Positions 49,350 to 59,194 of a stretch of 64,000 bases of DNA are shown one piece after another. The notes below the pieces were generated by a model. The model saw only the letters and a program-made list of their open reading frames with translations. It had not been told where the DNA came from and did no database searches. Within the stretch, counting starts at the first letter, position 1; each line of letters begins with the position of its first letter. Origin of the DNA: Oscillospiraceae bacterium. GTDB taxonomy: Bacteria > Bacillota_A > Clostridia > Oscillospirales > Oscillospiraceae. Made by a program: the position numbers and the translations under genes. The stretch lies in assembly GCA_017456105.1 (NCBI GenBank), contig JAFTKA010000011.1, positions 3,162-67,161 of the forward strand, written 5' to 3'.

Positions 49350-50380
49350 AATTCCACCTCGCTGTCCACCACACGGAAACCGGCAGCTTTTTTCAGCCGG
49401 TTCTGCACCGCGTAGGCGATGCCGCCGCCCACCGGGCAACGGGCATAGATCTTATTTACCTCCGGGATATCCAGCTCTCGCAAAGCCGCAAACAAACCGG
49501 CAGAAAGGGTAGCTGGGTCGGATTCCGAGCCGTAGGACAGGGGATTGCAGTCGGCGTACAGAGAAAGCTCTTCATCAAAGCACAGCACCCTGTCCTTGGG
49601 GGTGATGTGTCTGTGAATGTAGCCTGAGGCCTTCTCCCGGCTGCCGGCAATAATGATGACCTCTGCCTGGGGGGCGTAGTGCTTGTACTTCATGCCGGGG
49701 GCTTTGACCACCGCTTCCGTACCAAGCTGCTGGGTTACGGCCTTGTCGATCTCCAGATCTTTCAGCACCTCCAAAAGCTGCTCCGGGGTAATGCCGCCGG
49801 GCCGCAACAGACGGGGGCGGTCTTCACTTAAGTCCACAATGGTGGACTCCAAACCCACTCTGCAAGCTCCGCCGTCCACAATGGCGTCAATTTTGCCGTC
49901 GTGGTCGTGTAATACGTGCTGAGCAGTGGTTGTGGAGGGCTTGCCGGAAATGTTGGCAGAGGGTGCGGCAACAGGAACGCCCGCCAGGGCGATGATTTGC
50001 CGGGTGATATCGTGATCCGGACACCGGACAGCCACCGTGCTTAGACCTGCGGTGGTGCATTTGGGAACAGTATCCCGGGCTTTCAACACCATAGTTAAAG
50101 GACCGGGCCAAAAGCGTTCTGCCAAAGCGTAAGCAGCTTCAGGGATATCATAGCAGAAATCTTCGATTTGCCGGGCTTCTGCCACGTGGAGGATCAGAGG
50201 ATTATCCTGCGGACGGCCCTTGGCGATAAAGATCTTGGCAACTGCTTCCGGGTCAAGTCCGTTGGCACCCAGACCGTAAACGGTCTCCGTGGGGATCGCC
50301 ACCAAACCGCCGGAGGCTATGATTTCCGCTGCGATTTTGGGAGTGTTCTCTTCAGCGGCAGATAAGTATAGAGTGTTCAT
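49346..50380 (-). CDS. tsaC: L-threonylcarbamoyladenylate synthase (Sua5/TsaC type)
   Basis: This enzyme makes threonylcarbamoyl-AMP from Thr, bicarbonate and ATP for the t6A37 modification of ANN-decoding tRNAs. The 344-residue size is the long Sua5 form. A YrdC domain (about 10-200; PTETVYGLGANG, KGRPQDNPLILHV, APSANISGKPSTT) is followed by the C-terminal Sua5 domain (about 235-340, SPGMKYKHYAP-like APGMKYKHYAP at the junction). It heads the operon with coaE and the M18 peptidase. Confidence 0.95.
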   Translation of the reverse strand: MNTLYLSAAEENTPKIAAEIIASGGLVAIPTETVYGLGANGLDPEAVAKIFIAKGRPQDNPLILHVAEARQIEDFCYDIPEAAYALAERFWPGPLTMVLKARDTVPKCTTAGLSTVAVRCPDHDITRQIIALAGVPVAAPSANISGKPSTTTAQHVLHDHDGKIDAIVDGGACRVGLESTIVDLSEDRPRLLRPGGITPEQLLEVLKDLEIDKAVTQQLGTEAVVKAPGMKYKHYAPQAEVIIIAGSREKASGYIHRHITPKDRVLCFDEELSLYADCNPLSYGSESDPATLSAGLFAALRELDIPEVNKIYARCPVGGGIAYAVQNRLKKAAGFRVVDSEVEL

Positions 50381-50473
50381 TCCTGCACCTCCTTCGGGCG
50401 GAAATCAATTGAAAATGAGACTATCTTCTCACGACATAATCATTATCCCTTTTTCATTGTCAATTGTCAATTA

Positions 50474-50509
50474 TAAAAAATCGGAGTAGCTTTTGCTACT
50501 CCGATTTTT
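50474..50509. terminator. Terminator downstream of tpiA
   Basis: ATCGGAGTAGC and its complement GCTACTCCGAT around TTTT, with A/T runs on both sides. It can end tpiA readthrough on the minus strand. Confidence 0.8.
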
Positions 50510-50589
50510 GCACAGGTGGCAGAGGTCAGTAAAGCCGACAATCGTCAAAATGCAAAAATGTGGATTGGTGGCTTTAATGACCCTCTGAA

Positions 50590-51363
50590 TCAGACGGGTT
50601 GGTTGGCAGCTTCGATGATCTGCACGAACTTCTCGGGTACCAGGGAAGCACCGCCGATCAGACCGCCGTCGATGTCGGGCTGAGCCAGCAGCTCGAAGGC
50701 GTTCTTCTCGTTCATAGAACCGCCGTAGAGAATGGAAATGGCACGGGCGTTCTTGGAGCTGTAGAGCTTGCGAACTACGGTGCGGATATTCTCACAGACC
50801 TCCTGGGCCTGCTCAGGGGTAGCGGTCATACCGGTGCCGATGGCCCAGATGGGCTCGTAGGCGATGATGACCTTGCGGATCTTGTCCTCGGGCACGCCGG
50901 CCAGACCCAGCTTGATCTGCATGGCGATATGCTCATCGGTGATGCCGGCCTGACGCTGAGCCAGGGTCTCACCGCAGCACATGATGGGGATCAGGCCTGC
51001 TTCCAGAGCAGCCAGAACCTTGGCGTTGACCTGAGCATCGGTCTCGCCCATCTCCCGACGCTCGGAGTGGCCGATGATTACGTACTTACAGCCGGCGTCC
51101 ACCAGCATGTCGGTGGCGATTTCACCGGTATATGCACCGCTCTTGGCGGCATGACAGTTCTCAGCACCGATGCCCACCCGGGTCTCACGCATAGCACGGA
51201 CAGCTGCGGGGATACACACAGCAGGCACACACAGGGCGATGTCGCACCAGCGACCCTTGGGCATAATGGCCTTCAACTGGGTCATAAATTCTTTGGTCTG
51301 GGAGGGGGTCTTGTTCATCTTCCAGTTGCCGGCAATCACGGTCTTACGATACTTTCTGTTCAT
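50590..51363 (-). CDS. tpiA: Triosephosphate isomerase
   Basis: TpiA interconverts dihydroxyacetone phosphate and glyceraldehyde 3-phosphate. The 257-residue protein has the catalytic Lys in AGNWKMNKT (about 11-19), the His in [10 protein letters not shown] (about 98) and the Glu in [11 protein letters not shown] (about 170). It lies 90 bases after pgk in the trmL-pgk-tpiA operon. Confidence 0.98.
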   Translation of the reverse strand: MNRKYRKTVIAGNWKMNKTPSQTKEFMTQLKAIMPKGRWCDIALCVPAVCIPAAVRAMRETRVGIGAENCHAAKSGAYTGEIATDMLVDAGCKYVIIGHSERREMGETDAQVNAKVLAALEAGLIPIMCCGETLAQRQAGITDEHIAMQIKLGLAGVPEDKIRKVIIAYEPIWAIGTGMTATPEQAQEVCENIRTVVRKLYSSKNARAISILYGGSMNEKNAFELLAQPDIDGGLIGGASLVPEKFVQIIEAANQPV

Positions 51364-51417
51364 GGTAATTCTCCTTATATTTGCATCGATCCTTCGATGT
51401 TAAGTTCAATGTTGGGC

Positions 51418-51440
51418 GGGGCCGATGGGTATCGGCCCCG
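51418..51440 (-). other. GC-rich hairpin between pgk and tpiA
   Basis: GGGGCCGAT and ATCGGCCCC can pair, with no T-run after. It may stabilise or process the pgk-tpiA mRNA rather than end it. Confidence 0.5.
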
Positions 51441-51453
51441 GATTTGTATTAAA

Positions 51454-52653
51454 TTATTTGTCTTCCAGGCAAGCAATACCGGGAAGCTCCAGGCCTTCCA
51501 GGAATTCCAGGGAAGCACCGCCGCCGGTGGAAATGTGGGTGATCTTGGAGGCAAAGCCCAGCTGCTCACAGGCAGCTGCGGAGTCGCCACCGCCAACGAT
51601 GGTAACGGCATCAGAGTCAGCCAGACCCTGAGCAACCGCGATGGTACCTCTGTTCAGCACGGGGTTCTCAAATACGCCCATAGGTCCGTTCCAGACCACG
51701 GTCTTGGCACTCTTAGCAGCAGCGGCGAATTCGGCCTGAGCCTTTTCACCGATATCCAGGCCCATCTTGCCCTCGGGGATCCCATCGGAAGCAACGGTCT
51801 CCACGGGAATCTCAGCGTCGATGGGGGAGGGGAAGGAATCTGCAACCACAGTGTCAACAGGCAGCAAAAGCTTTACGCCCTTAGCTTCAGCCTTTGCCAT
51901 CATTTCCTTACAGTAGTCGATCTTCTCCAGGTCAACCAGGGAAGAACCTACGGAGTAGCCCTTGGCTGCCAGGAAGGTAAATGCCATACCGCCGCCGATG
52001 ATCAGGGTGTCCACCTTTTCCAGCAGGTTATTGATAACGTTCAGCTTGTCGGAGACCTTGGCACCACCCAGGATCGCCACGAAGGGACGCTCGGGGTTAG
52101 CCAGAGCCTTACCCATAATGGAAACTTCCTTCTGTACCAGATAGCCGGAAACAGCGGGCAGGTAATCAGCTACGCCGGCGGTGGAGGAGTGGGCACGGTG
52201 TGCAGTGCCGAAAGCGTCGTTAACGAAGATATCAGCCAAAGAAGCCAGTGCCTTACTCAGCTCGGGATCGTTCTTGGTCTCGCCCTTAATATAACGGGTG
52301 TTCTCCAGCAGCATCACGTCGCCGTTCTTAAGAGCAGCAGCCTTGGCTACGGAATCCTCACCGGCTACGTCGGAAGCCATAACAACTTCCTTGCCCAAAA
52401 GCTCAGACAGGCGATCAGCTACGATCTTCAGGCTCAGCTCGGGCTTCCACTCGCCCTTGGGCTTGCCCATATGGGAGCAGAGAATCACCTTAGCACCCTT
52501 GTTCACCAGATACTCGATGGTGGGCATAGCGGCAACGATTCTCTTGTCAGAGGTGATCTTGCCGTCCTTGGTGGGGACATTGAAGTCGCAGCGGCACAGA
52601 ACTCTCTTGCCGGCTACATCAATATCTTCAATAGACTTCTTGTTGTAATTCAT
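51454..52653 (-). CDS. pgk: Phosphoglycerate kinase
   Basis: Pgk transfers phosphate from 1,3-bisphosphoglycerate to ADP in glycolysis. The 399-residue protein has [19 protein letters not shown] (about 21-39), [10 protein letters not shown] (about 58) and the C-terminal nucleotide site [14 protein letters not shown] (about 352). It follows trmL after 16 bases. Confidence 0.98.
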   Translation of the reverse strand: MNYNKKSIEDIDVAGKRVLCRCDFNVPTKDGKITSDKRIVAAMPTIEYLVNKGAKVILCSHMGKPKGEWKPELSLKIVADRLSELLGKEVVMASDVAGEDSVAKAAALKNGDVMLLENTRYIKGETKNDPELSKALASLADIFVNDAFGTAHRAHSSTAGVADYLPAVSGYLVQKEVSIMGKALANPERPFVAILGGAKVSDKLNVINNLLEKVDTLIIGGGMAFTFLAAKGYSVGSSLVDLEKIDYCKEMMAKAEAKGVKLLLPVDTVVADSFPSPIDAEIPVETVASDGIPEGKMGLDIGEKAQAEFAAAAKSAKTVVWNGPMGVFENPVLNRGTIAVAQGLADSDAVTIVGGGDSAAACEQLGFASKITHISTGGGASLEFLEGLELPGIACLEDK

Positions 52654-52669
52654 AATACTTCCTCCGTCT

Positions 52670-53155
52670 TTAATTATTCCGCATTTTGCCGAAGTCCTGC
52701 AGGCCGGGATAGTTCAGCTGCCGCAGGGCTTCAAAAACCGTGATGGCCACGGCGTTGCTTAAGTTGAGGCTTCGAGCCTCCTGCCGCATGGGGATTCTCA
52801 CGCAGCATTCATAATGCTCAGCGAGAAAATCCTCCGGAAGACCCTTGGTCTCTTTGCCGAAAAGCAGGTAGCACCCGTCTTCAAAAGAGGCTTCCGTGTA
52901 GCAGCGGGGTGCTTTTGTGGAAAGACACCACATTTGCTTTACATCGTTCCTGGCAAAAAAGTCATCAAGGTTTTTATATTCAAAAACCTCAACCATATGC
53001 CAGTAGTCAAGACCGGCCCTTTTCACGGCTTTTTCCGAAACGTCAAAGCCCAGTGGGTGGACAAGGTGCAATCTTGCACCGGTGGCGGCACAGGTACGAG
53101 CAATATTGCCACAATTTTGGGGGATCTCCGGCTCAACCAGAACAATATTTAACAT
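52670..53155 (-). CDS. trmL: tRNA (cytidine/uridine-34 2'-O)-methyltransferase TrmL
   Basis: TrmL methylates the ribose of the wobble base in leucine tRNAs. The 161-residue SPOUT protein has [25 protein letters not shown] near the start and the knot motif [20 protein letters not shown] near 122-141. The ATG at 53155 with GGGGGA upstream is used. It is first in an operon with pgk and tpiA. Confidence 0.93.
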   Translation of the reverse strand: MLNIVLVEPEIPQNCGNIARTCAATGARLHLVHPLGFDVSEKAVKRAGLDYWHMVEVFEYKNLDDFFARNDVKQMWCLSTKAPRCYTEASFEDGCYLLFGKETKGLPEDFLAEHYECCVRIPMRQEARSLNLSNAVAITVFEALRQLNYPGLQDFGKMRNN

Positions 53156-53184
53156 ATTAATCCCCCTCATATCACATAAACCAT

Positions 53185-53213
53185 ATTATACGGAAAATGC
53201 CCTGTAAAATCAA
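53185..53213 (-). promoter_or_regulatory. Promoter of trmL-pgk-tpiA
   Basis: TTGATT (53208-53213) and TATAAT (53185-53190), 17-bp spacer. Confidence 0.78.
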
Positions 53214-53298
53214 TCCAAAAAATGCGAAAACAACAAGTTTTCATAGTATTCACATAAAAAATTCCAATTATCGATTAAATTTGTGGATTTTGCGTAAG

Positions 53299-53329
53299 GT
53301 GTAAACGTTTCACGAATTCCACATTGACT
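53299..53329 (+). promoter_or_regulatory. Upstream region of aspS: palindrome and -35
   Basis: A near-palindrome, GTGTAAACGTTTCAC (53299-53313), precedes a TTGACT -35 (53324-53329). The -10 (GAAAAT near 53347) is poor. The palindrome core matches the operator before malQ. No T-box sequence is present. Confidence 0.45.
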
Positions 53330-53385
53330 TTTTTTGCTTTTTATGAGAAAATAAATGCCATAAAATCGTAATAAGGAGAGAGCCT

Positions 53386-55167
53386 ATGCTGTTTCAATCC
53401 AGAACCCATAATTGCGGGGAACTGCGTCTTAGCGATGCAGGCAAAGAGGTTACTTTGGCCGGCTGGCTGGAGAACGTCCGCGAGGTGGGTGCCAATTTTG
53501 CTTTTTTAGTGCTGCGTGATTTCTACGGCACTACCCAGGTGGTGGTCCAGACCGAGGAAATGATGCAGATTATCAAGGGCCTGAACAAGGAGACCACTGT
53601 GCAGGTTACAGGCACAGTCTGCGAGCGTGAGAGCAAGAACCCCAAGCTTGCCACCGGTGAGATCGAAGTGATCCCCACCGCCATCAAGGTGCTGGGCAAG
53701 TGTGTCCACAACGCTCTGCCCTTTGAGATCAACAAGAGCCGTGATGCCGACGAGAATGTCCGTCTGAAATACCGGTATTTGGATCTGCGGAATCCCGAGG
53801 TCAAGAAGAATATCATTCTTCGCTGCCAGGTGGTGGCTGATATCCGCCGCCGTATGACCGAGAAGGGCTTTTTGGAGATCACCACACCCATTCTGACCGC
53901 ATCTTCTCCCGAGGGTGCAAGAGACTACCTGGTTCCCGCCCGGAACCACCCCGGCAAGTTCTATGCTCTGCCCCAGGCACCCCAGCAGTTTAAGCAGCTG
54001 CTGATGACCTCCGGCTTTGACAAGTATTTCCAGATCGCACCCTGCTTCCGTGATGAGGACGCCCGTGCCGACCGGACTCCCGGCGAGTTCTATCAGCTGG
54101 ATATGGAAATGTCCTTTGCTACTCAGGAAGACGTACTCTCCACCTTGGAAGAGGTGCTGGGCCCTGTGTTCCAGACCTTCGGCAAGTATGAGCGGGTCTC
54201 CCCCTGGCCCTGGCGGCATATCCCCTTCAATGAGGCCATGGAGCGTTACGGCTCCGATAAGCCCGACCTGCGAATCGATCTGGAGGTCCAGGATATCACC
54301 GCAGAGGTACAGGGCTGCGGCTTTGGTCCTTTCGAGAATGCTACCGTTAAGGCTGTTGCGGTGGATAATTTTGCCGAGGGCCGCAAGTGGATCGATAAGC
54401 TGCTTGTTGACGTTGAGGTGCAGACCGGCAATAAGGCCTGCTGGGTCAAGGTGGACGAAAACGGCGAGTTGACCGGCGGTGTTTCCAAGTTCTTAGTAAA
54501 CTGCAAGGACGCTTTGGTTTCCAGGCTGAACCTGAAGCCCGGCTCTTTCGTCTGCATGGCTGCCGGCAAGAAGGCCGCTGCCCAGAAGACCGCCGGCGTG
54601 ATCCGCACCATGATGGGCAGACGTATTCCCGGCCACTTCGATGAGAATCAGTACGCTATGTGCTGGATCGTGGACTTCCCCATGTACGAGATGGGCGAGG
54701 AGTCCGGTGAGCTGGAGTTCTGCCATAACCCCTTCTCTATGCCCCAGGGCGGTATGGAAGCTCTGCTGGCAGCTGAGGGCGATACCGAAAAGCTCCTGGC
54801 TATCAATGCCAACCAGTACGACCTGGTGGTCAACGGTTATGAATCTGCCTCCGGTGCTGTGAGAAATCACGATCCCGAGATCATGGTGAAGGCATTCCAG
54901 ATGGTAGGCTTGGGCGAGGAGGACGTAAAGTCCAAGTTCCCGGCCATGTACAACGCCTTCACCTACGGTGCTCCTCCCCACGCAGGTGCAGCCCCCGGCA
55001 TTGACCGGATCGTGATGCTGCTGTGCGGTGAAGAGTCCATTCGTGAGGTTATCACCTTCCCCATGAACAAGAACGCACAGGATCTGATGATGGACGCACC
55101 TACCACCGTTTCCCAGAAACAGCTGGACGATGTGCATATCCTGATCAACGAATCCCATTTACAGTAA
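53386..55167 (+). CDS. aspS: Aspartyl-tRNA synthetase
   Basis: AspS charges tRNA(Asp). The 593-residue bacterial-type class II synthetase has an N-terminal OB fold (about 1-105), class II motif 2 in CFRDEDARADRTPGEF (about 217-232), a GAD insertion (about 285-420) and motif 3 in GAAPGIDRIVMLL (about 531). A dedicated asparaginyl path cannot be judged from this gene. AAGGAGAG precedes the start, and a strong bidirectional terminator follows. Confidence 0.98.
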   Translation: MLFQSRTHNCGELRLSDAGKEVTLAGWLENVREVGANFAFLVLRDFYGTTQVVVQTEEMMQIIKGLNKETTVQVTGTVCERESKNPKLATGEIEVIPTAIKVLGKCVHNALPFEINKSRDADENVRLKYRYLDLRNPEVKKNIILRCQVVADIRRRMTEKGFLEITTPILTASSPEGARDYLVPARNHPGKFYALPQAPQQFKQLLMTSGFDKYFQIAPCFRDEDARADRTPGEFYQLDMEMSFATQEDVLSTLEEVLGPVFQTFGKYERVSPWPWRHIPFNEAMERYGSDKPDLRIDLEVQDITAEVQGCGFGPFENATVKAVAVDNFAEGRKWIDKLLVDVEVQTGNKACWVKVDENGELTGGVSKFLVNCKDALVSRLNLKPGSFVCMAAGKKAAAQKTAGVIRTMMGRRIPGHFDENQYAMCWIVDFPMYEMGEESGELEFCHNPFSMPQGGMEALLAAEGDTEKLLAINANQYDLVVNGYESASGAVRNHDPEIMVKAFQMVGLGEEDVKSKFPAMYNAFTYGAPPHAGAAPGIDRIVMLLCGEESIREVITFPMNKNAQDLMMDAPTTVSQKQLDDVHILINESHLQ

Positions 55168-55168
55168 T

Positions 55169-55205
55169 AAAAAAGAACTCCGACAATCGTCGGAGTTCTT
55201 TTTTG
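55169..55205. terminator. Bidirectional terminator between aspS and potCD
   Basis: AAGAACTCCGAC pairs with GTCGGAGTTCTT, with A- and T-runs outside. Confidence 0.9.
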
Positions 55206-55206
55206 C

Positions 55207-57114
55207 TTAATTTAGCCGGACTTTCAAGAACAGGTTTTCCACAAACCGGGTGGTTTCCTCCGGCAGGAAGCCGTAGCTTTCGCCCCGTTCCAGGGTTTCT
55301 GCGGGGGGATAGATCACTTCACTTTCTGCCAGGTATTCTTCCATATACTCGGTAGCACCCTCGATGGGAGAGCCGTAGCAGATATAGTCCATATTGGCAC
55401 CGGAAATTTCCGGGTCGCACATAAAGTTAATGAAGGTCTCAGCCGCCTCTTTTTCCTGACAGCAGTCGGGGATACACATGGCGTCGATGAACAGATTGAA
55501 CGCCTCATTTTCCGGCAGATAGAACCGCAAGTTTTCGTTATTGTCCATCATCATCATGGCGTCGCCGGCGTAGTAGGGAGCGATCCAGGCGTTCTCTTCC
55601 TCCATCTTGGCGTAAACCTGATCCATCACGTACTGCTGGACCAGCGGCCGCTGCTGGGCCAGCACATCGGCACAGGCCTGAAGCTCTGCTTCGTCGGTGG
55701 TGTTTACGCTGTAGCCCAGCTTGTACTGGGCAATGCCAAAGGCGTCCCGGGAGTTATCGAACATCAGGATCTGACCTTTGTACTTTTCATTCCACAGCAG
55801 ATCCCAGCCGGTAACGTCCGCTTCGTCTACAAATTTAGAATTGTAGATGATACCCACCGTACCCCAGGTGTAGGGAACGGAGTACTTGTTCTCCGGGTCA
55901 TAGGCCTGATCCTTATAGGTAGCTATGACATTTTCATAGTTGGGAATGTTCTTAAAGTCCAGGGGAAGGAGCATATCCTCACTGATCATACGGGCGATCA
56001 TATAGTCCGAGGGAATGATCACGTCCACCACCAAACCGCCGGTGGAGAGCTTCGAGTACAGCTCTTCATTGGAGGCATATTCGGAGTAGTTCACGTCGAT
56101 GTGAGGATATCTTTGCTCAAACTCAGCGATCAGATCCATGGTGCCATCACTGCCGTCGGCTATATTCTGACCCCAGTTCATCACGTTCAGGGTGATCTTG
56201 TCCTTGCCGCTTGTGGCGATCAGGAAAATGCTGCCAAACAGCAATACCGCGGCACAGCAGACCGCAACAGACCGCTTGAAGATCCGCATACCCTTGGAGC
56301 TGACCTTGGCCTGACGGTCCTTTTTCTTCTTTTCGCCCCGCAGCTGCAGTAGGTTCATTGCTACCATCAGCACAAAGATCAGCAAAAACAGCAATGTAAA
56401 CATGGCATAGACTTTGGGGTGAATGGGCTTTTTGGTAAAGGAGTAGATCTTGACAGGCAGCGTAACAAATTCAGAGCCCGTTACAAAGTAGCTGATCACG
56501 AAATCGTCCAGGCTCATGGTAAAGGCCATAATAGCACCGGCGATCATACCGGGCATGATCTCGTGGAGGGTTACCTTGAAAAATGCCTGTACCGGGGTGC
56601 AGCCCAGGTCCATGGCCGCGTCCTGCAGAGCCGGATTCATCTGCCGGAGTTTCGGCATTACGTTCAAAATCACGTAGGGCAGATTAAAGGTAACGTGGGC
56701 GATCAGCAGTGTCCAGAAATTAAGACTCTGCTTCTGACCCAGCATTCCCGTGCCGATGAACACGAACAGCAGGGAAAGGGAAATACCCGTAACAATGTCG
56801 GGGTTGGTCATGGGAATGTTGGTCAGACTCATGACAGCCTTCCGCATACGGGGTCTTAAGTTGTGGATACCCACCGCTGCGAACGTACCGAAGGCGGTGG
56901 CGATAGCGGTGGATAAAATGGCAATGAGCAGGGAGTTGCCCAAAAGTGCCAAAAGGTCGCTGTCCCGAAACAGCTCTTTGTACTGGTCTAAGGTGAAGCC
57001 CTCAAAAATAGCAAGATTCTTGCCGGTATTGAAGGAGGCCAGAATCAGCACCAGCATGGGGATATACAGGAAAATGAAGATCAGCACGGTGAAAATGCGG
57101 TTTGTCTTTCTCAT
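55207..57114 (-). CDS. Spermidine/putrescine ABC transporter PotC-PotD fusion
   Basis: This 635-residue fusion joins a PotC permease (about 1-265, six membrane segments, EAA loop near DLGCTPVQAFFKVTLHEIMPG) to a PotD substrate-binding domain (about 310-635). A further membrane segment (about 280-300) places the binding domain outside, tethered to the permease. The PotD part has the polyamine-type sequence LNVMNWGQNIADG and YTWGTVGIIYNSKF. It is the last gene of potA-potB-potCD and needs no separate lipoprotein. Confidence 0.93.
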   Translation of the reverse strand: MRKTNRIFTVLIFIFLYIPMLVLILASFNTGKNLAIFEGFTLDQYKELFRDSDLLALLGNSLLIAILSTAIATAFGTFAAVGIHNLRPRMRKAVMSLTNIPMTNPDIVTGISLSLLFVFIGTGMLGQKQSLNFWTLLIAHVTFNLPYVILNVMPKLRQMNPALQDAAMDLGCTPVQAFFKVTLHEIMPGMIAGAIMAFTMSLDDFVISYFVTGSEFVTLPVKIYSFTKKPIHPKVYAMFTLLFLLIFVLMVAMNLLQLRGEKKKKDRQAKVSSKGMRIFKRSVAVCCAAVLLFGSIFLIATSGKDKITLNVMNWGQNIADGSDGTMDLIAEFEQRYPHIDVNYSEYASNEELYSKLSTGGLVVDVIIPSDYMIARMISEDMLLPLDFKNIPNYENVIATYKDQAYDPENKYSVPYTWGTVGIIYNSKFVDEADVTGWDLLWNEKYKGQILMFDNSRDAFGIAQYKLGYSVNTTDEAELQACADVLAQQRPLVQQYVMDQVYAKMEEENAWIAPYYAGDAMMMMDNNENLRFYLPENEAFNLFIDAMCIPDCCQEKEAAETFINFMCDPEISGANMDYICYGSPIEGATEYMEEYLAESEVIYPPAETLERGESYGFLPEETTRFVENLFLKVRLN

Positions 57115-57932
57115 ACCACCACACCGCCTTCCTCGTCAGAGCCGAAGCGGTTCATAATGCCGGTGCAGACGAATACCAGGATCATCAGCACCAGGCTCAG
57201 TGCCGCACCCAAATTGGGATTGCCTGCGGACTTAAACTGCCGCTCGATCACGTCGCCGATCAGCAAAGTGTCGGTGCCACCCAGCTTTTGGGAGATATAG
57301 AAGGTGGAGACGGCCGGCACAAAGACCATGGTGATGCCGGAGAGGATTCCGGGCATACTCAGGGGCAATACTACCTTGGAAAAGACCTGCTTGGGCGTGC
57401 AGCCCAGGTCCTCGGCAGCTTCAATGAGGCGACCATCGATCTTCACGATAATGGCATAAAGCGGCAGGATCATATAGGGCAGGTAGTTATAGACCATACC
57501 CAAAATCACCGCACCGGGCGTGCCGATCATTTTCAAAGGTGCAATCCCGAAAAGACCCAAAAACTGGTTAATAATGCCATTGGTTTCCAAAAGGCCTACC
57601 CAGGCCAGGGTGCGGAGCAGAAAGCTCATGCACATGGGGAGCATCACCAGCATATACAGGATCTTTTGGGTGGTGGGTTTGCGATGGGCGATGAAGTAGG
57701 CGACCGGGTATCCCAGAATCAGACAGATCAGTGCGGAAACAAGAGAAAACCACACCGACGTGCCCAAGGTGGGAAGAAACAGACCAAGCTCCCGGATATT
57801 CCGCAAGGTGAACACACCGGTGTCCGGGTCAGTCAATGCATAGTAGCCCACAACACCCAAGGGGATCAGGGTGAACAGCAGCATCCACAGAATATAGGGA
57901 GTGCTGAGCAGTACGGACTTACTCTTCTTCAT
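57111..57932 (-). CDS. potB: Spermidine/putrescine ABC transporter permease PotB
   Basis: This 273-residue permease has six hydrophobic segments and the EAA-type loop [25 protein letters not shown]. It pairs with the PotC part of the fusion. It overlaps potA by 14 bases and the fusion gene by four. GGAGG lies nine bases before its ATG. Confidence 0.94.
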   Translation of the reverse strand: MKKSKSVLLSTPYILWMLLFTLIPLGVVGYYALTDPDTGVFTLRNIRELGLFLPTLGTSVWFSLVSALICLILGYPVAYFIAHRKPTTQKILYMLVMLPMCMSFLLRTLAWVGLLETNGIINQFLGLFGIAPLKMIGTPGAVILGMVYNYLPYMILPLYAIIVKIDGRLIEAAEDLGCTPKQVFSKVVLPLSMPGILSGITMVFVPAVSTFYISQKLGGTDTLLIGDVIERQFKSAGNPNLGAALSLVLMILVFVCTGIMNRFGSDEEGGVVV

Positions 57933-59040
57933 CTTCGGCGTCCTCCGTCAGCTCGTCATACTCGGCAGAGTAGGAGCTGTAATCACCGAACAGGCCGGAA
58001 TACTCGCTCTTGTGCATTACGTGGATATCCTCCGGATTCAACCGGATTCCAACCTCCGCACCTACGCTCTGGTGGTCGGTGGTTTGGATCAGCCACTTAA
58101 AGCCCTTGAAGTCCACGATAATATCGTAGTTAAGACCCTTAAAGGTTACGCTGGTAACCGTGCCGGTCAGATGGCCTTTTTCCACAGGCACGAAATCAAT
58201 GTCCTCAGGACGGATAACCACGTCCACCGGCTCATTGGGTTCAAAGCCTGCGTCCAGACACTTGAAGGTCCGGCCGAAGAACTTGACCTTGTAGTCTTCG
58301 ATCATGGTGCCGTCGAGAATGTTACTCTCACCGATAAAGTCGGCCACAAAGGCGTTCTTCGGCTCGTTATAAATATCCTCGGGTCTGCCGATCTGCTGAA
58401 TACGGCCCTTGTCCATAACCACAACTGTGTCGGACATGGAAAGTGCCTCTTCCTGATCGTGGGTAACGTAAATAAAGGTAATGCCCATGGCCTGCTGGAT
58501 CCGCTTGAGTTCATTCTGCATATCTTTTCTCAGACGCAGATCCAGAGCCGCCAAAGGCTCGTCCAATAAAAGCACCTTGGGGCGATTAACCAGTGCTCTG
58601 GCTATGGCAACACGCTGCTGCTGGCCACCGGAAAGAGAGTCGATATGGCGGTGGGCAAAGCCCTGCAGACCGACAACCTCCAGCATCTCGTTGACCCGTT
58701 GGCTGATCTCGGCCTTGGGCAGCTTCGCAACGTTCAGACCGAATGCGATGTTGTCATACACATTCAGATGGGGAAACAATGCGTAACGCTGAAAGACCGT
58801 ATTGATCTGCCGTTTATAGGGGGGCATATCGTTGATGCACTTGCCGTCAAAAAGCACCCTGCCGGAAGTGGGGGTCAAAAAGCCTCCAATAATACGCAGA
58901 GTGGTGGTTTTACCACAGCCGGAAGGGCCCAGCAGTGTGAGAAATTCGTGATCATTAAAGTAGAGATTGATACCGTCAAGTACCTGTTCCCCGTCGAACT
59001 CCATGGTAAGATCCTGGAGTCTGATGAGTTCCTTGGACAT
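57919..59040 (-). CDS. potA: Spermidine/putrescine ABC transporter ATPase PotA
   Basis: This 373-residue ATPase has Walker [11 protein letters not shown] (about 37-46), the signature [14 protein letters not shown] (about 136), Walker [13 protein letters not shown] (about 160) and a C-terminal TOBE domain (about 285-350). It energises polyamine uptake. GGGGGAGG decides the start at 59040; twelve further in-frame codons upstream lack such a site. The promoter is at 59092-59120. Confidence 0.95.
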   Translation of the reverse strand: MSKELIRLQDLTMEFDGEQVLDGINLYFNDHEFLTLLGPSGCGKTTTLRIIGGFLTPTSGRVLFDGKCINDMPPYKRQINTVFQRYALFPHLNVYDNIAFGLNVAKLPKAEISQRVNEMLEVVGLQGFAHRHIDSLSGGQQQRVAIARALVNRPKVLLLDEPLAALDLRLRKDMQNELKRIQQAMGITFIYVTHDQEEALSMSDTVVVMDKGRIQQIGRPEDIYNEPKNAFVADFIGESNILDGTMIEDYKVKFFGRTFKCLDAGFEPNEPVDVVIRPEDIDFVPVEKGHLTGTVTSVTFKGLNYDIIVDFKGFKWLIQTTDHQSVGAEVGIRLNPEDIHVMHKSEYSGLFGDYSSYSAEYDELTEDAEDEEE

Positions 59041-59091
59041 TATCCTCCCCCGTTTCTTTCTTAAAAATTTCGCCATTTTCAGACACTATAA

Positions 59092-59120
59092 GATATACAG
59101 CAAAAGCACTCTTTTGTCAA
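59092..59120 (-). promoter_or_regulatory. Promoter of potA-potB-potCD
   Basis: TTGACA (59115-59120) and TATATC (59092-59097) on the minus strand, 17-bp spacer. Confidence 0.72.
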
Positions 59121-59145
59121 TGAATTTTTAATTTTACAAAAAATG

Positions 59146-59173
59146 GTTTAACCCCCGAAAAACTGGGAATACT
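59146..59173 (+). promoter_or_regulatory. Possible sigma-F-type promoter before the M23 peptidase gene
   Basis: GTTTA (59146-59150) and GGGAATACT (59165-59173), 14 bp apart, resemble the sigma-F pattern GYWTA-N15-GGnrAnAnT. The transcript would start close to the GGAGG site. Confidence 0.4.
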
Positions 59174-59194
59174 GGACTTCGGAGGTGCTTAAAA

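Noticed and set aside
50599..52743. 714-codon plus-strand frame opposite tpiA and pgk
   Set aside because: It is a shadow of two well-established minus-strand genes.
53171..53385. T-box leader before aspS
   Set aside because: The T-box sequence and a specifier stem are not present in the 230-base gap.
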